This document shows positions 46,074-59,940 of a stretch of DNA of 64,000 bases, piece after piece. Under the pieces are notes generated by a model that was not told the origin of the DNA, did not search any database, and saw nothing but the letters and a program-made list of their open reading frames with translations. How positions within the stretch are numbered: the first letter of the stretch is position 1; each line of letters opens with the position of its first letter. The translations under genes were made by a program, and so were the position numbers. This DNA is from Polytrichum commune (lineage: Eukaryota > Streptophyta > Polytrichopsida > Polytrichales > Polytrichaceae): positions 15,128,001-15,192,000 of the forward strand of contig OX485806.1 of assembly GCA_950295325.1 (NCBI GenBank), given 5' to 3'.

Positions 46074-49000
46074 ATGGATCAGTGGGGAATGGCGAGAGCC
46101 GCTGCGGCTGCGCAGCCGCAGCAACAGCAACAACAACAGCAGCAGCAGCAGCAGCAAGTGCCGCAGCAAACCGGGCTCTCTGCACAGCAGGTGAGTGAGA
46201 TTGGTCCTGCCCTGCATTATGGTTTAAATAATAATAATAATAATAATACTAATAATCTCCTCTGAATCTGGGTGAGAGAAGCTTTGGGGTCCTCGTTCGA
46301 ATTGAGCCGAATGTCGGGTTTGCTGGGATGGGTATGTATCTGTCGGGTGCATTGCGATGATTTTGGTGATCGGCTCTGAAGAGTGCAGTAAAGTGAGCAT
46401 GGGGGGGGGGGGGTTTAAACCACGCTTGCAGTTCGAGTCTTGGACAGAAGTCACTTCATATTCCACGTTCCTGTGATATTTGCCTCGGTAATAGCTACCA
46501 TGCATGCGTGGAGCAATTCGTTGGCACCTCATTATTCGATGTTCCATAATTATTTGTTTACATTGACAATCTTTGAGGAAATCGGGTGTTATATTGGAAA
46601 TTTGGTGGAGAGAAGGTTGAGGTCCTCCTCTGAATTAAGGTGGTCTGGGAAAGCTGTTGGTTTTGCATTCTTGTGCGACCTGGGGTATGTATTTGTGGGG
46701 TGCATTGGGATTTTTGGGTGATCCGGTTGACCTCCGGGTCTGAAGAGTGCACTGAGCATGGGGTTTTTAATCCGCTCTTGCAGTTTGAGTCTCGGATAGG
46801 AGTCACTTTATGTTCCACGTTCCTGTGGTAGGCGCATTGGCCATGATTGCCATGCATGCATGGAGCAATTCTTTGGCACTGAGTTATGTGATGTTCCATA
46901 AGTATTTAATAGGTTGACAATCTTTGAGGGTGTTATAATGTAACGAGAGCTGCATTTTGGCTACGCCAATTTTCTTGGAAACCTGGGGTTACGGTAGGTG
47001 GTTGTTAGGGTTTTAGTGTGTCTTCACCGGTATCATAAATACAATAATTTAGACCCGCTTTGATGGTGTAGGATCACAGATATGATGTGATTGTGTGATT
47101 GTGGCTCATCATTTTAGCCAACTGGATTGTGATGGCAAGTAGACAGATTTTTGCGGCTTGTGGAGTGCTTTCTGAGTGTTCCTATATGTTGATGCATGGA
47201 AATCTTAATGAGTATCCAATAGTCTCCAAGACTAGTCATGTTACTGCAATCAAAGATCCTTTGGACGTCCAAAGTGATCATTAGTATGTGTGCTAAGTAT
47301 TTTTTAAGGGATGTGCTAGGATAAATCTGGCAATGTGGGTTGTACACCATACTGGTTATAATTACTACTGGAGTGGTTGGTGGGATACAATTGACGATGG
47401 GCATGTTCCCCTGCATTAATAATGGAGACCCTTATTTGTCAAGATCTTTAGAAATATGCTACTGCACCTTGGCATGCTTAATAGCTCATGATTGAGCAAA
47501 GATTAGCTCTAAGTAGTGGGTTAGATATATCAAGAGATTATTGTACCCTGAATTAAGAAAATAAGTGATATGGTAATACAGCTGAAAAATTTATAAGGAG
47601 AACAAATGTCATAGAATCTTAAATTTAACTCCTAAGTGTGGATTGCATCTCTGTGCAAGAGATGTAGCCCTCATAGTTTTTGGGAAAGTGATAGCCAGGG
47701 AGTTGGACGGTTCTGTAGATATTCGATTTGATGGCCATGTGGTGGTTATGAGTGCAACCACAGAGAGTATTACATACTCTTGAAGAGTCAACCATGTGGA
47801 GAGGACATTTTTTGTTCACTTCACATCTGGAGAAGTGGGAGCATATCATATTCCTTAAGATATTTTTCTCAATCTGCTTGAATGTTTTGCAGCAAGGTGT
47901 GGCATCTCAGTATTCGTACTCAGCCAGCTCATATGCCGGACAGCAAGCAGCTGCGCCATCTTCTGCAGCAAGTGCAGCATATGGGCAACCACAGGCTTAT
48001 GCTCAGCCTGGCTATGCTCCACAAGCATATCAAGTAAGTCATCTACTTGACTTGAGTTTATATGTTTGAGGTCCTTTGCAGGAAATGACATTTGTGCTTC
48101 TACCTGCATGCCAACATTTGCTTAGACTGTCCCATATTCCAAAAGTGAAACAAGTCCACTGCAAGATTTTGGGGATAGTGACATAGTGTTTTATGCATAT
48201 CTGGGGTAGGTGCTAAGAGAGCACATGCTTTATGCAAAAAAGTGAAGTGGGGATAAAATTATTGGAGGCTGTAATAGCAAGGCATCAATGGACATATTTG
48301 CATGACTTGTGTAATCTGCCTTTGTGAGATCAGTTACAGAGTTTGATTTATATGTAATTGGGCCTTGGTAATTACAGCAACCTACATCAGGTTCTGCTCA
48401 GGCTGGGTATGCAAGTGCTGCCACATATGGTGCACCTTCTGCAGGGGCAGCACCAACTGCACAGCAGCAGCAACAGCAGCAGGTGGCTTGGTCTCAGCAA
48501 GCCTCAGTCCAGGGCGCCCAACAGGCGGATCAGTCACAAGGTGTGTATGGTCGATCCTCGACTGGGGTAGCTTCAGTCCCTGCTAGCGGTGGTTCAGCAA
48601 ACGCTGCTAGTCAATACGGGGGTCAGTATGGAGCTGTCTACGCTGCTCCAACGCATGGCACCAATCAGCAGGTGAGAGCAGATTATTGCCTCATTTTCCC
48701 TGGGAGTATGCAACTACACTTTAATGTTGTATATTTGGATTATTTTGTGTTTGGTTTGAGCATGTGATAATTGTACTGCAAATGACCAAGTATAAGATGG
48801 AATCATTTCTTTGCTAGTGTGTGTTTTATTAATTCTTTTGAGAGTTGTGCAGTTTGACATGGATGGCATTTTGCTTTCAGATCCTTGGAGGAAGTGGTCG
48901 TGGGGTTACATCTGCAGATGAATATCAAGCTCAAAGCGTGGTCACACGTGGTTCAACTGTCTATGGAGCTCCCCAGGATAGCAGGGCAACCATAGCCAGT

Positions 49001-51223
49001 GGTGCTTCTTATGTGGTTGGGGGTGCACCATCTGGAGGTGCATCTGGTGTTTATGGAGCTTCAGATGCCACGAAGTATACTGAAGTATCCAAATATGGTG
49101 AGGCTCCTAAGTATGGAGAGCCTGCAAAGTATGGTGATATGGCCAAGTATGGGGAACCTGCAAAGTATGGGGGCAGTGCCTCAACTGCTGGATATGCTGG
49201 GAAGCCTAGTGAATATGGGGGTGCCACTTCACCTACAGATTACAGCCAAAAAGCAGCAGCTGAACAGTATGGTACCAGTTATAATTTGAAGACATCTGAT
49301 TATGGTCTTTCAGACAGGGGCCACTTTGGACAAGCACAGAATGCATACGGTCAAGCTGCATCTCGGGGGGATGCTACTCGTGCATACCAAGATGCTCTTC
49401 CAGTGACTGCTGTTGCTCAACAGAGACAGGTTAGACTGGACTTTGGCATTAGAGGTTTATTGGGAATATTGATCTTATGACATTGAATACATGACATAGG
49501 CATGTTAAACAATGAAACCCATGGTAGTCCAAGGTTGGAATGGTGCAAGTTATCTGTTCTGATAGTAGCAAGGACTTTGATGTTGAAATATGTATGTACT
49601 GGGTTGTAGGTGTATTTAATTTCTGGAATAACCATCTTTATTTCACCTGGTGTTGAATATTATTGCTGAGTTTTCATGTGGTTATGTCCAGCAGCAGCAG
49701 GACCGGCAAGATCAGCAGGTTTTATTTGTAAACCCACTGCTCAGAGCTAGAGGATGTCTGTGTCAATTTTGTAAGATTGATTGTTTTTGAGAATTTTGAC
49801 AGATGAATATTATTCTGAGATATGTTGAGTGTAGGAATAAGGCTTCTCTTTCATTTTTTGCTGTGAGATACAATTTCTGTTGTTTAAAGGATCTTCCTCC
49901 ATCTACTGTACTACAATCTGTTGGACAAATATGTTCTAGGTCCACATGTACCTGAATTAAAGAACGTACTTTATATGACAGAGCCAACTCCTCCATCAGC
50001 AGCAAACTATCCAGGCTCAACATCTGCAAGCTTCCATGATAAACCGAGGAGCCGCCAATTCTCCCTTGGAGGGTGCCACTCGGTCAGTTGCCACTTTTTT
50101 CAAGGAGTGTCTGAATGGTGTTTGTCAACAGATTGGAATTGCCATGGTTTTCTTGCGGTAGAAAAATGGAAAGCCGATTTTGAAATTGTTACGGATTTGA
50201 TCAAGGCTACATTGTACGTACAAGATACATGTCCTTGTCACCATAGTTGGACTTTTGAAGACTCATGATTGAAGTTTGGTGGTCTCTTTGCAGGGTTCAA
50301 GGAGATTACCTTGGGAGAGGCGCAGCAGTAAGAACTGGTGGTGCTCAAGATTTTGGTGGAAATCCCAGGGGAATGCTTGGAGGAGCTTATGGTGCTAATC
50401 GAGCTGAAGCAGAACTAGTTGCTCAATATGGAGGTGGTGGAGGAAGGACTTCAGGGGCTGCAAGCACTGCTGGTTATGGAGGCAATCAACAAGCTTCAGT
50501 TTATGGAGTTATGACTGGTGGACGAGGTCCTGGAGGTAATTTAATTGCAAAAAGCTTGTATATTTTAATGTCGTTTGTGCTCATAGAAGTATACATTCAA
50601 AATGTATGAAGATTAGATAAAAAATTCTGTGTGTTTGTCTGTATTGGAGGTGAATCTGTTGTTGCTGTGTCTATGCTATTCACTTGTGTCTCCTGGGTTG
50701 TGACAGGACAACTGTTTGGTGGTCACAGTACACCTGCAATGGGGTATGGTGGTGTTCAATTGCCCCCAGGTCGTGATTATAGTGCTGGTCGTGGAACTGG
50801 TGGTGGAGGCTTCTCTGGGCAAAGAGAGGGCAGCTATGGTGGTGGTCGCTCTGATCGACCTAGCATTGGAAGCAGTCGTAATGACGATCGCCGTGATCAA
50901 CGACCCCCTTTCCGGTCTGGAGGTGGTGACAGGCGCCATGATGATGCTAATCGCAGGCGAGATAGTGGTAGGGATAGAGGACGCAGCAGCAACAGGATGG
51001 GAGCTGGTGCTGGGAGAGGCCCGGGTGGTGGCAGTGGCCCTGGTCCATATGAACGTGAGGATCGGGAGAGAGGAAGAGACAGAGACAGAGACAGAAGGGA
51101 TGATGACAGGAAGAGAGACCGAAGTCCTGGGTTGCGAGCTTCTCATGACCGAAAAACATCACCAGCTGGTGAGAGGGAAGATCGAATTCGGAAAGAGTCT
51201 CCTCGGCGAGAATCCTCATACAG
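46074..51223 (+). other. RSA1 N-terminal low-complexity half
   Basis: The first eight exons encode a glutamine tract (13 consecutive Q in exon 1), YGQPQAYAQPGYAPQAY, six near-tandem KYGEPA-type hexapeptides (49074-49170), and Gly/Arg-rich and RDRDRDRRDDDRKRD sequence. Prion-like and RS/RD-like composition of this kind commonly drives condensate formation in nuclear RNA-associated proteins. No folded domain is seen. Confidence 0.7.
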
Positions 51224-54200
51224 GTAATTAGCATGTATAAGTTTGCCTTGATATCTGGTTGTAAGGTACAGTGAAGCTGTTTTTGTCTTGTTTGTTATAT
51301 GTTTATATGTTCCATGGTTAGGGTGTTCTGGGGATGTTCTGGAAACTTACCCTGTACTGATTTGTTGATATCGGCAGGCATGTGTCCCCTTCAAAAGAGA
51401 AAAGGAGAGAGTATCTTTGCAAGGTGAGTGTGACAATCTTGGGATATCTTTTTTGGGGCAGTGTCCTTGATGGCAGGTTCTCTTTCTAATTTGAGTGTGG
51501 ATATGGAAGAAGGTTGAAACAATTTACTGCATCAGTATGACTTTTTTGTAGTCGTGTAGCTGCACACTTGTAATTAAGATTATAACGCATGATAATGTCT
51601 AAGTAGTGACGAGTATTTTTTTCAGTGTCTTCAATTTTTTTAAGAATGTAATACTCAAAAGGTAAGACATCCAGCACATGGGAGTACCATTGAGTTCATC
51701 ACCAGCTTGAAGAAGTTGTCTCTTATGTGGTGGGGCTTTTAATTGACTGCTTGGCTCTTCCCTTAGAAAATTGTGTCTGCTATCAATTGGTTGTGATACG
51801 AAACCTCAAACTAGTACTCTCTTGTGATGCTTAAGACAGTATATGGCCTACCTTTCTTGGGAAACTGGGGAAAGATATGGAGCTGGTAGTTAAACTCAAA
51901 TCTGTCTTTACATCAGTCTTATCACATTGCCAAGTATGTTAGAAAGATTGAGTTGGGATATTAAAGTTTGAAGTATTTGTGGGTTTCTCCTGCAGATTGA
52001 GCCTGGCAATCTGGTTGAGGTAGAGAGAGACTACCCATCTGTCTGCAAACGCTATTCCAAGCTTTACGTGGTGCCTGAGTTTTCTAAGGTTGGCAATCTT
52101 CCACAAATTGCAAAACACCTCATATCCTGATTAGTTTATGGAACTGCAAGTTCTTTGTCAAAGGAAGACCCAATCCCTTAGCTATAGAGGTCTATGATGT
52201 GAATTAGCATGGAATGTTACAATTTTTTTTATGTGTATCACAAAGGGCACATGCTAGGTGGTACAGATTGTTACAAGTTTTATAATGCACTTTATCAGGT
52301 AACATCTGTGTGCTATTCACTTTGGTTCCAAAGTTCCACTTTTGTCCTTTTTAGGGCTTGTAGTATACCTTATTGCCACATATTGCTCTTTACAATTTCA
52401 TTTCCATTCTCAGATATAGGTTAGTATTTGTCCTGTTGTCTGATGAGATGTTGTGTATTTGTTAGAGCTGTCTCGTTTTCCTTGGTTCCTGACGTATTTG
52501 TTACCCATTTGCAGCTAGTAGCATGCTGGATGGATAAAGATGTGGAGCTACCTCTCAACAAGCCAATCAGGTCTATTTTCTATACCCGCTCAATCTTGTA
52601 AATAGCATCAACTTTTGTCACTGAGTTACTTGAGAAGAGCTGAAAGGGTAAGCTTGATACTGCTTGCTCTGCAAGCATATCTCTACACCGATTATTAAGT
52701 TGGAATATCTTGAAGACTATCCTTTTGTGGGGTAGTTACATCTTGTGTATGGAAATATGTGCTGCTCCGTTTTACTGCAGGCGTCAGACATTCTACACGT
52801 TTGTTTGGTCACGAAAAGGTCATGGTAGAAAGTTACATGCTTGATTGTGGCGGGCGGTATTTTGAAGTACCAGTTTCCCAAAAGTAAACCACTACAATTA
52901 TGAAATGAAGGGTATACTACTTTTATCTTTGGCTTTACCATTCAGGCTTTCTTGCAGGGAGTTTAAGGAAAATCAAAGTGCACATTGAACTTCTTGCAGA
53001 GCTTTATAATGTTTAGTGCACCTTGGCAGTTTCCTCTGGGGTTCCGTGATGAAATTGATCAGGTGCAAGTTTTGGGTCGTCATGCAAACCTGTGAAGGTT
53101 TTTACAACTAAATTTATTGGCTTTGAATTGAATTGGGATGAAAAAGAAGCAATTCTACGCTCGTAACTGCAGCGAGTTAGAGTTGGGGATTCGCTGAAGC
53201 GTGTCACAGCATGATGCGCTTATATGTCAACCCCACCTTGGTCTTCTGTCATGACACATACCAACCGTGGTCCTGGAATGGGATTTGCCACAGCTTTGAG
53301 CATGATGCTGTAGACATAGAGGATGAGGGCGAGTCCACTAAGGAGGCCCCACCAAATATCTCCGACAAAGCGCTTCCTTCTTCGGCTTCAGCAATTACTC
53401 CCTCTACTTCTACTTCTTCTAAGCCGGCGCTGCAAACTACCGTATGGAACGCAAAGGTAAAACTGGTGACAGAGAAAGGAAAGTATGTATTGGCAGCTGC
53501 TGGACACTGGTTGGCAGATACACCAGCTTTCAGTAATCACAGACTAGGGCATTTGATGATCTCGTAATTCTGAGAAGAAATCAGAGACAAAGGCTTCTGA
53601 AGCACACATTACGCAGCTCTCGACTTTGCTGCTTCCCAGGAATTTTGGGCTGCACTCTCGCTTCACTTGACCTCATGTTTGCGTGTATGAATGTGTGCTT
53701 CCCTTTCAAGTCATGGTCATCATCAAAACTTGCCTGTAGTTGAGAACCTGACTTCCTACCCATTTTCGGGATAATGACTTTCTCGTACTCAGTTATGGAC
53801 TACAAAGTGAACCAGATTTTATAATGCATGGATCTGAAATATTCACTGGTCATGGCTTTTAGTAGGGATTCACTTCGGAGTGATTTGCTTCTAAACATCG
53901 TCTTACAAGAAACACCCTCTTGGCTTATGAACACAAAATGGTGGCCCATTAATGATCTCCCACATCGAGTACTACTGAGCATCATACCTCTTCACACTCG
54001 GCCTTTTCTGTGAGAACATGTGTTCATCAGTATTTGCTGATGGTCACTTTTGGTGCGGGTTGCTGCAGGTCATGCTGATGAGTGGGTTAAGTTCAGAAGC
54101 TTACGCTGAGTTTCTCTCAGATAAGAACACAGAAGACAAGCCATCTCATCTACATAACCTCCTGAAGTTTGTAGCTCTGCGCAAGGATCGTAGTGCTATT

Positions 54201-57200
54201 ATGGCTGCTGGAGGCAGGTGGGATAGGGAGCTCGATGGGGGTGATCCAACAAATGGTGATAGTGCCCTGATTAAGGCAGCGATCAGGTTGGTCTGATGAT
54301 CTAGTGTGAGCTGTGAGTTCACTATTTTGAATTGAAGAGCTCATGTCACTGTCTAGCTGACACGTCCTGGTGCCCACATCATTTGTTTGACAGGCATGTC
54401 TTTGTACTCATTTATGTGGTGTTTGCAGGTGTACAAAGGACTCTACTCAATTGGACCTAAGTGCTTGCAAGAACTGGAGTCGTTTGGTTGAGGTACTTTC
54501 TAGTGTCCAGTCTAACTATTATATGTAAGACTTGACGAAGATTCTACCCCCATCGGGAAGGGTGTACCTATCTGGGCCACATTCTATGGATTCATTGTTC
54601 TGCAATTGAATCCATTACATGGACTTTCATTGAGACCTCTTTGCAGGACTTAAGCATAGGAAGAGGTATGGGAGGAAGCATTGATTATATGGGTGCAATG
54701 GTGATAACAGGTCCATTATGAAAGAATAGGGGAAGATGGTTTGCCTAGCCACAAAGAGATCACTGTGATGTTTCTTCCATCGCTAAGTGACTGCATTCCT
54801 TCTCTGGAAGTATGGCAAGGGCAGTGGAAAGCAAAACAGCAAGCTCACAGAGAGTCTGAAGCTGCAGCGAAGCAGGTATAGGTTTTTCATATTTATATCT
54901 TTATACAGCATGGTTGGAGTCATTCCAAAGAGAAAATTGCCCCTTAATGTGCCTTATTTTCAAGCACTTCTTTTATGAGGCTGTGTGAGTGCTGTCTGTT
55001 GGACAACGTTGCTGTTTTTTAATATACTTAAAAAAATATTGCCTTGAAAGCTGGATGAGTTGAGAATGTTCATGAAGGAGAAGACTTTCGTTTCACTTAT
55101 CAATCTATATGGTTTCTGTACTTTCGTTTCACTTATCAATCTATATGGTTTCTGTAGGCTGCGTTGGACCAGAAAGAAGTCATCAAACAAGGTATTCTTT
55201 CATTTATACTTGGTTGATTTGTTGTTTTGGAGTAGTATTTGTAGTATGCAGAGTAATATATGACATTTTACTCCTTTCTCCTTGCATCATCTCTGCATTT
55301 TACAGGTTGAGAACTTTTTCATAGTGTAGACTTAAGCTTGGCTCTTAGTGAATTGATGGCATCCCCTTTTTGGGTATGTTAAATATTGGCAGCAGGCTCT
55401 AGATCCATATTTCTGCAAAGCTATTTTACTGCTTAGCATAAGAGGTAGGAGTGAAGATGGGCATGGCCCTTCAGGAGAAGAGGTCATGTTTTTAGGTGAG
55501 TTGTCAGCACAACAAAAGTACATCTGGAACTAAAGTTAGAGGCTTTCTGGACAATCTTTTGGCAAAGTTACGGTGATGAACCTTGTAACTTCGACAATAA
55601 CAACTTAGCCACTCTGAGTTTCTTCAGTTGCAAATGATAAAACTGCAGGGGTTTTGCCCCTGGTATTCTTCTGAGGCTAAGAGTTGGAAACTGATTCTGA
55701 ACTGATGTGTACACAGTCAGTGCGCAATGCAAAGAGATATCTCTGCATTGTATTACATCGTTTGGAAGAAGTAAATTTTTATTTCTGTGGCAACTATTGT
55801 TGAACAGGGGATATTAGTGAAAAGGATGCAGTGGTGGTAGGAGAGGAGCTGATTCTGGAGGAAAAGGCCTCTGATGGTGAGAAACCAGAAGGAATTGAAG
55901 AGAAAGTAGACAGTACCCCAGTGAAGAGCAAATCAGAAGATACAAAGGAGCAAGTAGTTGTTGCTGAGGAAATTCCTGCACCTGGCATTGTTCTTACCAC
56001 AAAAAGGACCAAATCATCCAAGGTATCTAACATGTAAAATTGTATCACCAGTTGTGATGATGTTATGGCCTTTTCAGGCAGTTCAGGTGCTGTAACTTAG
56101 AAAATAAACTTCATGATGTTTATCATGTTGTGGTAGTATACAGTCTAGTTGAAGTTCATAGCCCTGTGGAAGGTAAATTGTCTCTTTTTGTATCGTGTTT
56201 GTTTATTTCGAGTATGACTAGATATTTTGAGTTGCTTACTTTGCGTGTCTGATTATTTTGTTGGTCGTCCCTTACTTGCTATGAAGCAGATGCGTTCAAT
56301 GACCATCTCCCTGGATGGTCTGCTAGACTATGATGAGGAAGACAGGGAAGAATGCACATTTGAGGTGAGCTGATCTTGTTCAAAATTGATTCGGCAAGGA
56401 TGTGATTGTCCTAGTGAATTTTGTTCTTCTCTTGGTTTCTTCAAAATTTTCTGACTGCATGTGGAGTATTCTTGAAACATAACAATGTTATGTTTATATA
56501 ATCTGTTTTTATGTCTTACCTTTTGTTGGAGCATTGCCAATTGGCCCATACTTATGTGGAAACTCACTCAAGTTGGGACTTTTGAACAGCTTTCATTATT
56601 TGCCGAGGTGTTCCAAGAGTTACTGCAATACAAAATGGGAAGTCGCATTTTATCAAATCTAGAGGTATGTTTTGGTACTGCAAACCTGACTTCACTCGTC
56701 AGTTTGTATATGTTGCCCTCAACTGAAATAAAGTATGTGTGAATAGCTATGCTCACCATATGATTAGACAACTAAAGGTTTGGAAGGGTGGAGGGCAGAC
56801 CTTACGAGAGGAGAGCTATGCTCGCCGAAAAGAGGAGCGAAAAAGGAAACAGGAGAGTGAGAAAGAAATGGAAGCAGAGGGATCGTCTTCACAGCGTAAG
56901 CGGAGTAAGTTTTCTGACAAGCCAGATGCTGTTGAGGCGAAAGTGGAAGGGGAAGTTAAAACAAAAACAGAATTGCAGGCTGATGGAGACCTTGTCAAGG
57001 TGGAGGAAAATGGTTCAGAGGTTGAGAAAATGGAGGTAAATGACATGAAGAAAAATGACTCTGACTATGGTGACACCCTCGCTGCAGCTTCCACTGCAGG
57101 AGCCGAGACTGAGGTCAAGAGACCAGATACAAATGGTACAGAGGAATCCAAAGCAGAAATCAAAGATGCAGAAATGACAGAGGCTGCAATAACCACTGAA

Positions 57201-58608
57201 AGTGTTGTTGAGGTATGTGTATTCAGCTGATGTCAGCAATATTGGATATTGCCTTCCACTAATTTGCAGTAGCCATCTCTGAAGGGGTTCAAAATCTGAA
57301 CTTTTGTTAGCCTGACCTTTTAGAAAATCCTCAACACAAATTTACATGTCTATAGGGAGTGAAGTCATTGTCTAGAAATATAGGACTAAGGTCAATCACT
57401 TCCTGCAGCTTCATATCAAATACTACACTGTTCTTTGGATGCACTAATTTCTGTATGTGCAAATTGGTACAATCCACACAAATGAATATGCTAAAAGTAG
57501 AGACAAGGACTTTTAATTTATTGACATCTAACATTGGGTGCAACTATTATCAATATTAAATCACTATGTTCTCTTACAATTTTAATAATATGTGCAACCC
57601 ACATTAATTCTATTCAAAAGATCAGATTGTATCCAAAGAATGGTGCAGTAATATTCAAGTGTCATGTTTAATAACTGTGGCTGCTTTACTTATGATTCTA
57701 TCCAATCTTTTTTGTGTGCAGGAAGAGAATATTGAAGAGCGGAAGGTGGAGAAGAAGGTTGTAGTGGATCAGGAGCTTCTCCAGGTGACTACTAACAAAT
57801 GTTTGAATACCCTTTGTAAATGCAATTTTGTTTCTATTGCGTCTACTAAGAAATAATAGGGTATAAAAAAGAGACTCAGCATTGTGTTGGACAGCAGATA
57901 ATTGGCTGGAAACAATGTGTGTAATACAAGCACAACTTAGAGCTTCGAACTTGGCTAAGTGCAATTTCTGTTTGTGAACCAGGCATATCGGTACTTTGAT
58001 AAGAACAGAGTGGGCTATCTCAAGGTGGGAGCTCCTACTGGAACTTATTTCTGTTGTGAAATTTTCTATGCTCTCAATGCTCTGGTTGATTTGTGTATGT
58101 TTTAAGAAGTACAAACGCAGCTTTATGTCTGGAGTTATTCTTACTGGACTATTTGTGAGGGATGTTGCAATTGACTGATAATTTGTCTGCTGGGGTTTAT
58201 TTGACTCTTTTGTGATGTCATGCAGGCGGATGATTTGCGACGGCTGTTGCACTGCCTTGGAAAATATCTATCCCATCGGAATGTGAAGGTATCTGCCTGC
58301 AAAGTTTCCCGATACAAATGTTGAGATATTTTGAACTGCTTGTTCTCATACATTGTTTAGACAGATTTGTTTGAACTTTTGGCGGGTTCATTTATCGTCT
58401 GTAAGACCATTGGAAAGTGAAAATTGTTCAAAGTTGGAAACTTATCTTGTGATGTTGTTCCTGATATCTCATCATTCATTGTGTGAAATCGCAGGATCTT
58501 GTAGGTTGTGCTGTCGCCGAGAGCAGCAAGTCTACACGGGATGAGCGTATTATTTACCGGAGTTTCACAGAGAAGGAAGTAGAGGTTGATATGGAGGTGG
58601 CTGAGTAA
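46074..58608 (+). CDS. RSA1: SHORT ROOT IN SALT MEDIUM 1-like protein (plant CCAR1/DBC1 homologue)
   Basis: Exons: 46074-46190, 47893-48033, 48378-48671, 48881-49429, 49692-49718, ~49963-50072, 50294-50535, 50707-51223, 51378-51423, 51996-52088, 52515-52570, 53294-53456, 54069-54286, 54429-54492, 54711-54875, ~55051-55089, 55158-55191, 55808-56022, 56290-56364, 56590-56664, 56778-57212, 57722-57784, 57983-58024, 58226-58288, 58495-58608. This gives about 1,318 residues, close to Arabidopsis RSA1/EMB1579. Order: polyQ start, Tyr/Gly/Gln-rich low-complexity half, RD/RE-rich stretch (50850-51220), SPSKEKRREYLCK, KRYSKLYVVPEFSK, ISFEHD, DBC1 (inactive Nudix-like) domain, LLDYDEED...LSLFAEVF, acidic/basic linker, one EF-hand. 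The Arabidopsis protein is a nuclear calcium-binding factor tied to salt response and gene expression; function here is by homology. Two joins are uncertain: the start of the sixth exon, where open sequence LDKYVLGPHVPELK lies upstream but no acceptor fits the phase, and exon 16. Confidence 0.88.
46268..46945. repeat. Tandem ~350-365 bp duplication in RSA1 intron 1
   Basis: 46268-46590 and 46600-46945 align over their length. Shared blocks include TCTGAAGAGTGCA (46375, 46740), TTCCACGTTCCTGTG, CATGCATGC, TGGAGCAATTC and GACAATCTTTGAGG (46565, 46915). The copies differ by many substitutions, so the duplication is not recent. Confidence 0.85.
54069..54875 (+). other. RSA1 DBC1 domain exons 13-15
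   Basis: VMLMSGLSSEAYAEFLS, NLLKFVALRKDRSAIMAAGGRW, GDSALIKAAIR|CTKDSTQLDLSACKNWSRLVE|VHYERIGEDGLPSHKEITVMFLPSLSDCIPS follow the DBC1/CARP1 domain closely. This is a Nudix-like fold without the catalytic Nudix box. All three splice joins keep phase. Confidence 0.88.
55084..55155. repeat. Perfect 36-bp tandem duplication at an RSA1 splice region
   Basis: Two identical 36-bp copies (55084-55119, 55120-55155; each starts ACTTTCGTTTCACTT and ends GGTTTCTGT) lie immediately before the acceptor of the exon at 55158. They overlap the only intron that could separate the LDELRMFMKEK codons from AALDQKE. Confidence 0.95.
57983..58288 (+). other. RSA1 C-terminal EF-hand
   Basis: AYRYFDKNRVGYLK|ADDLRRLLHCLGKYLSHRNVK spans two exons. 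The loop has D at position 1, N at 3, G at 6, L at 8 and D at 12, but V at position 5 where an oxygen ligand is usual. Calcium binding may be weak. The exon split in the loop leaves the reading frame intact. Confidence 0.8.
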
Positions 58609-59940
58609 TATATATTTTCTTGCAGATTAAGCTTTTCTGGGTCCTCAACCTTTAGTTTATCGCATTTTGTTTTCTGGAAGCTCAAGGATTTGTCCTTGAG
58701 CAATGCTTCTTTAAAGTATTGCTTCCGTTCATGAACCTCGATGTATTATGCCACTAACATTTTGAGATTGCAATAGACCTGAATTCAAAACTTGTTCTTG
58801 GATTCTGAACACTCTGGTGTAAGTTACTTGCAGTATTACGCTTCCCACGGAACACTGGCAAGATGCAAAATCTTAAACTTCACCTCTTTACTTAAAGAGC
58901 AGGACTTTGGTCCTTCAAAGTGGAAAGAATTGATGAGTTTCATCTACCTATTGTTCTTAATATATATCCTCATGTAGATTTACCAGGGACACCTCCTACA
59001 GCTACACTTTCCCAGTACAACTCCTTTCCATGTTTCTTTTGTGAAATTTTTAACACACTTTCTTGCATGTTCACGTGGCTCACTCCCCCAATTCGTGCAC
59101 TGGCTTTCCCTCATTGCAAGCATATAGCCTGCATTCTTCTCAATTCTCAATCTCAACGGGTGAACTGTGCATGGGGTCATTCTTTGCACCCTCTTAAATA
59201 GAAAGAGTAGTCACAATGTGATGCAATTGGAAAGCAAAGCATGTCATGATGTTTCCAGGGTGGCATGTGCGTCGGGAATGTGTGTCGACTAATGTGTCTA
59301 CTAAAAGTGGGTACAAGAAAAGGAATCTAATATAGAATTCCGGTGACACTGTCTGCACATTTTTCACCTTTTATGCCCCCTAAAGTTAAACACACAAAAA
59401 TCTACAAGGGCTGTTATGCAGGCGGATGTTTGTGGGCTTTCCTTTGCAGGCCACCCAATATGTGGGAAATATATAATGTATGTACAAAAAGTGTGTATCG
59501 AACAACATTCACTTTGACAATTTGTGAGGGAGTTTGTAGTGGTGAGATTATTGTGGCATTAAGGAGTTGTCTCTGTAGTGCCTAGCCATGTGACACACAA
59601 GGTTCATGTTAGTGGCATCTTGTGATCTGATCAATTTGCCTTTGACCTGATGGATAAACGTTGTAGTCGCACACTCATCCTAACATAAGCGTAATGTTCC
59701 AAATGAGTACAAAGCAAGAGTAAGAGGCAATTCTCCTAGCTGTTTCCTTGTCTGGGTAGTTGTCGAGCTTTTATATAATGAAAAAGAAGTTGTTGTTAGA
59801 TTCTCCACATTACATGTTGCTTGATGGTAGAACTTAGGATTGTCTAAAGATTAACATTGCATATGCAGTGCAACCTCCCCCTTCCCTTTCGCTATTGATT
59901 TTCTCATCTATGATGCCAATTAGTCAACATTGAAAAGCTT
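58609..59940. other. RSA1 3' UTR and downstream spacer
   Basis: The transcript probably ends in the first few hundred bases after the stop at 58608. The rest has only short frames without recognisable products. Confidence 0.4.

Noticed and set aside
45778-46185. Minus-strand Ala/Leu-rich frames over RSA1 exon 1
   Set aside because: They are the complement of the CAG/GAGG repeats around the RSA1 start and lack independent support.
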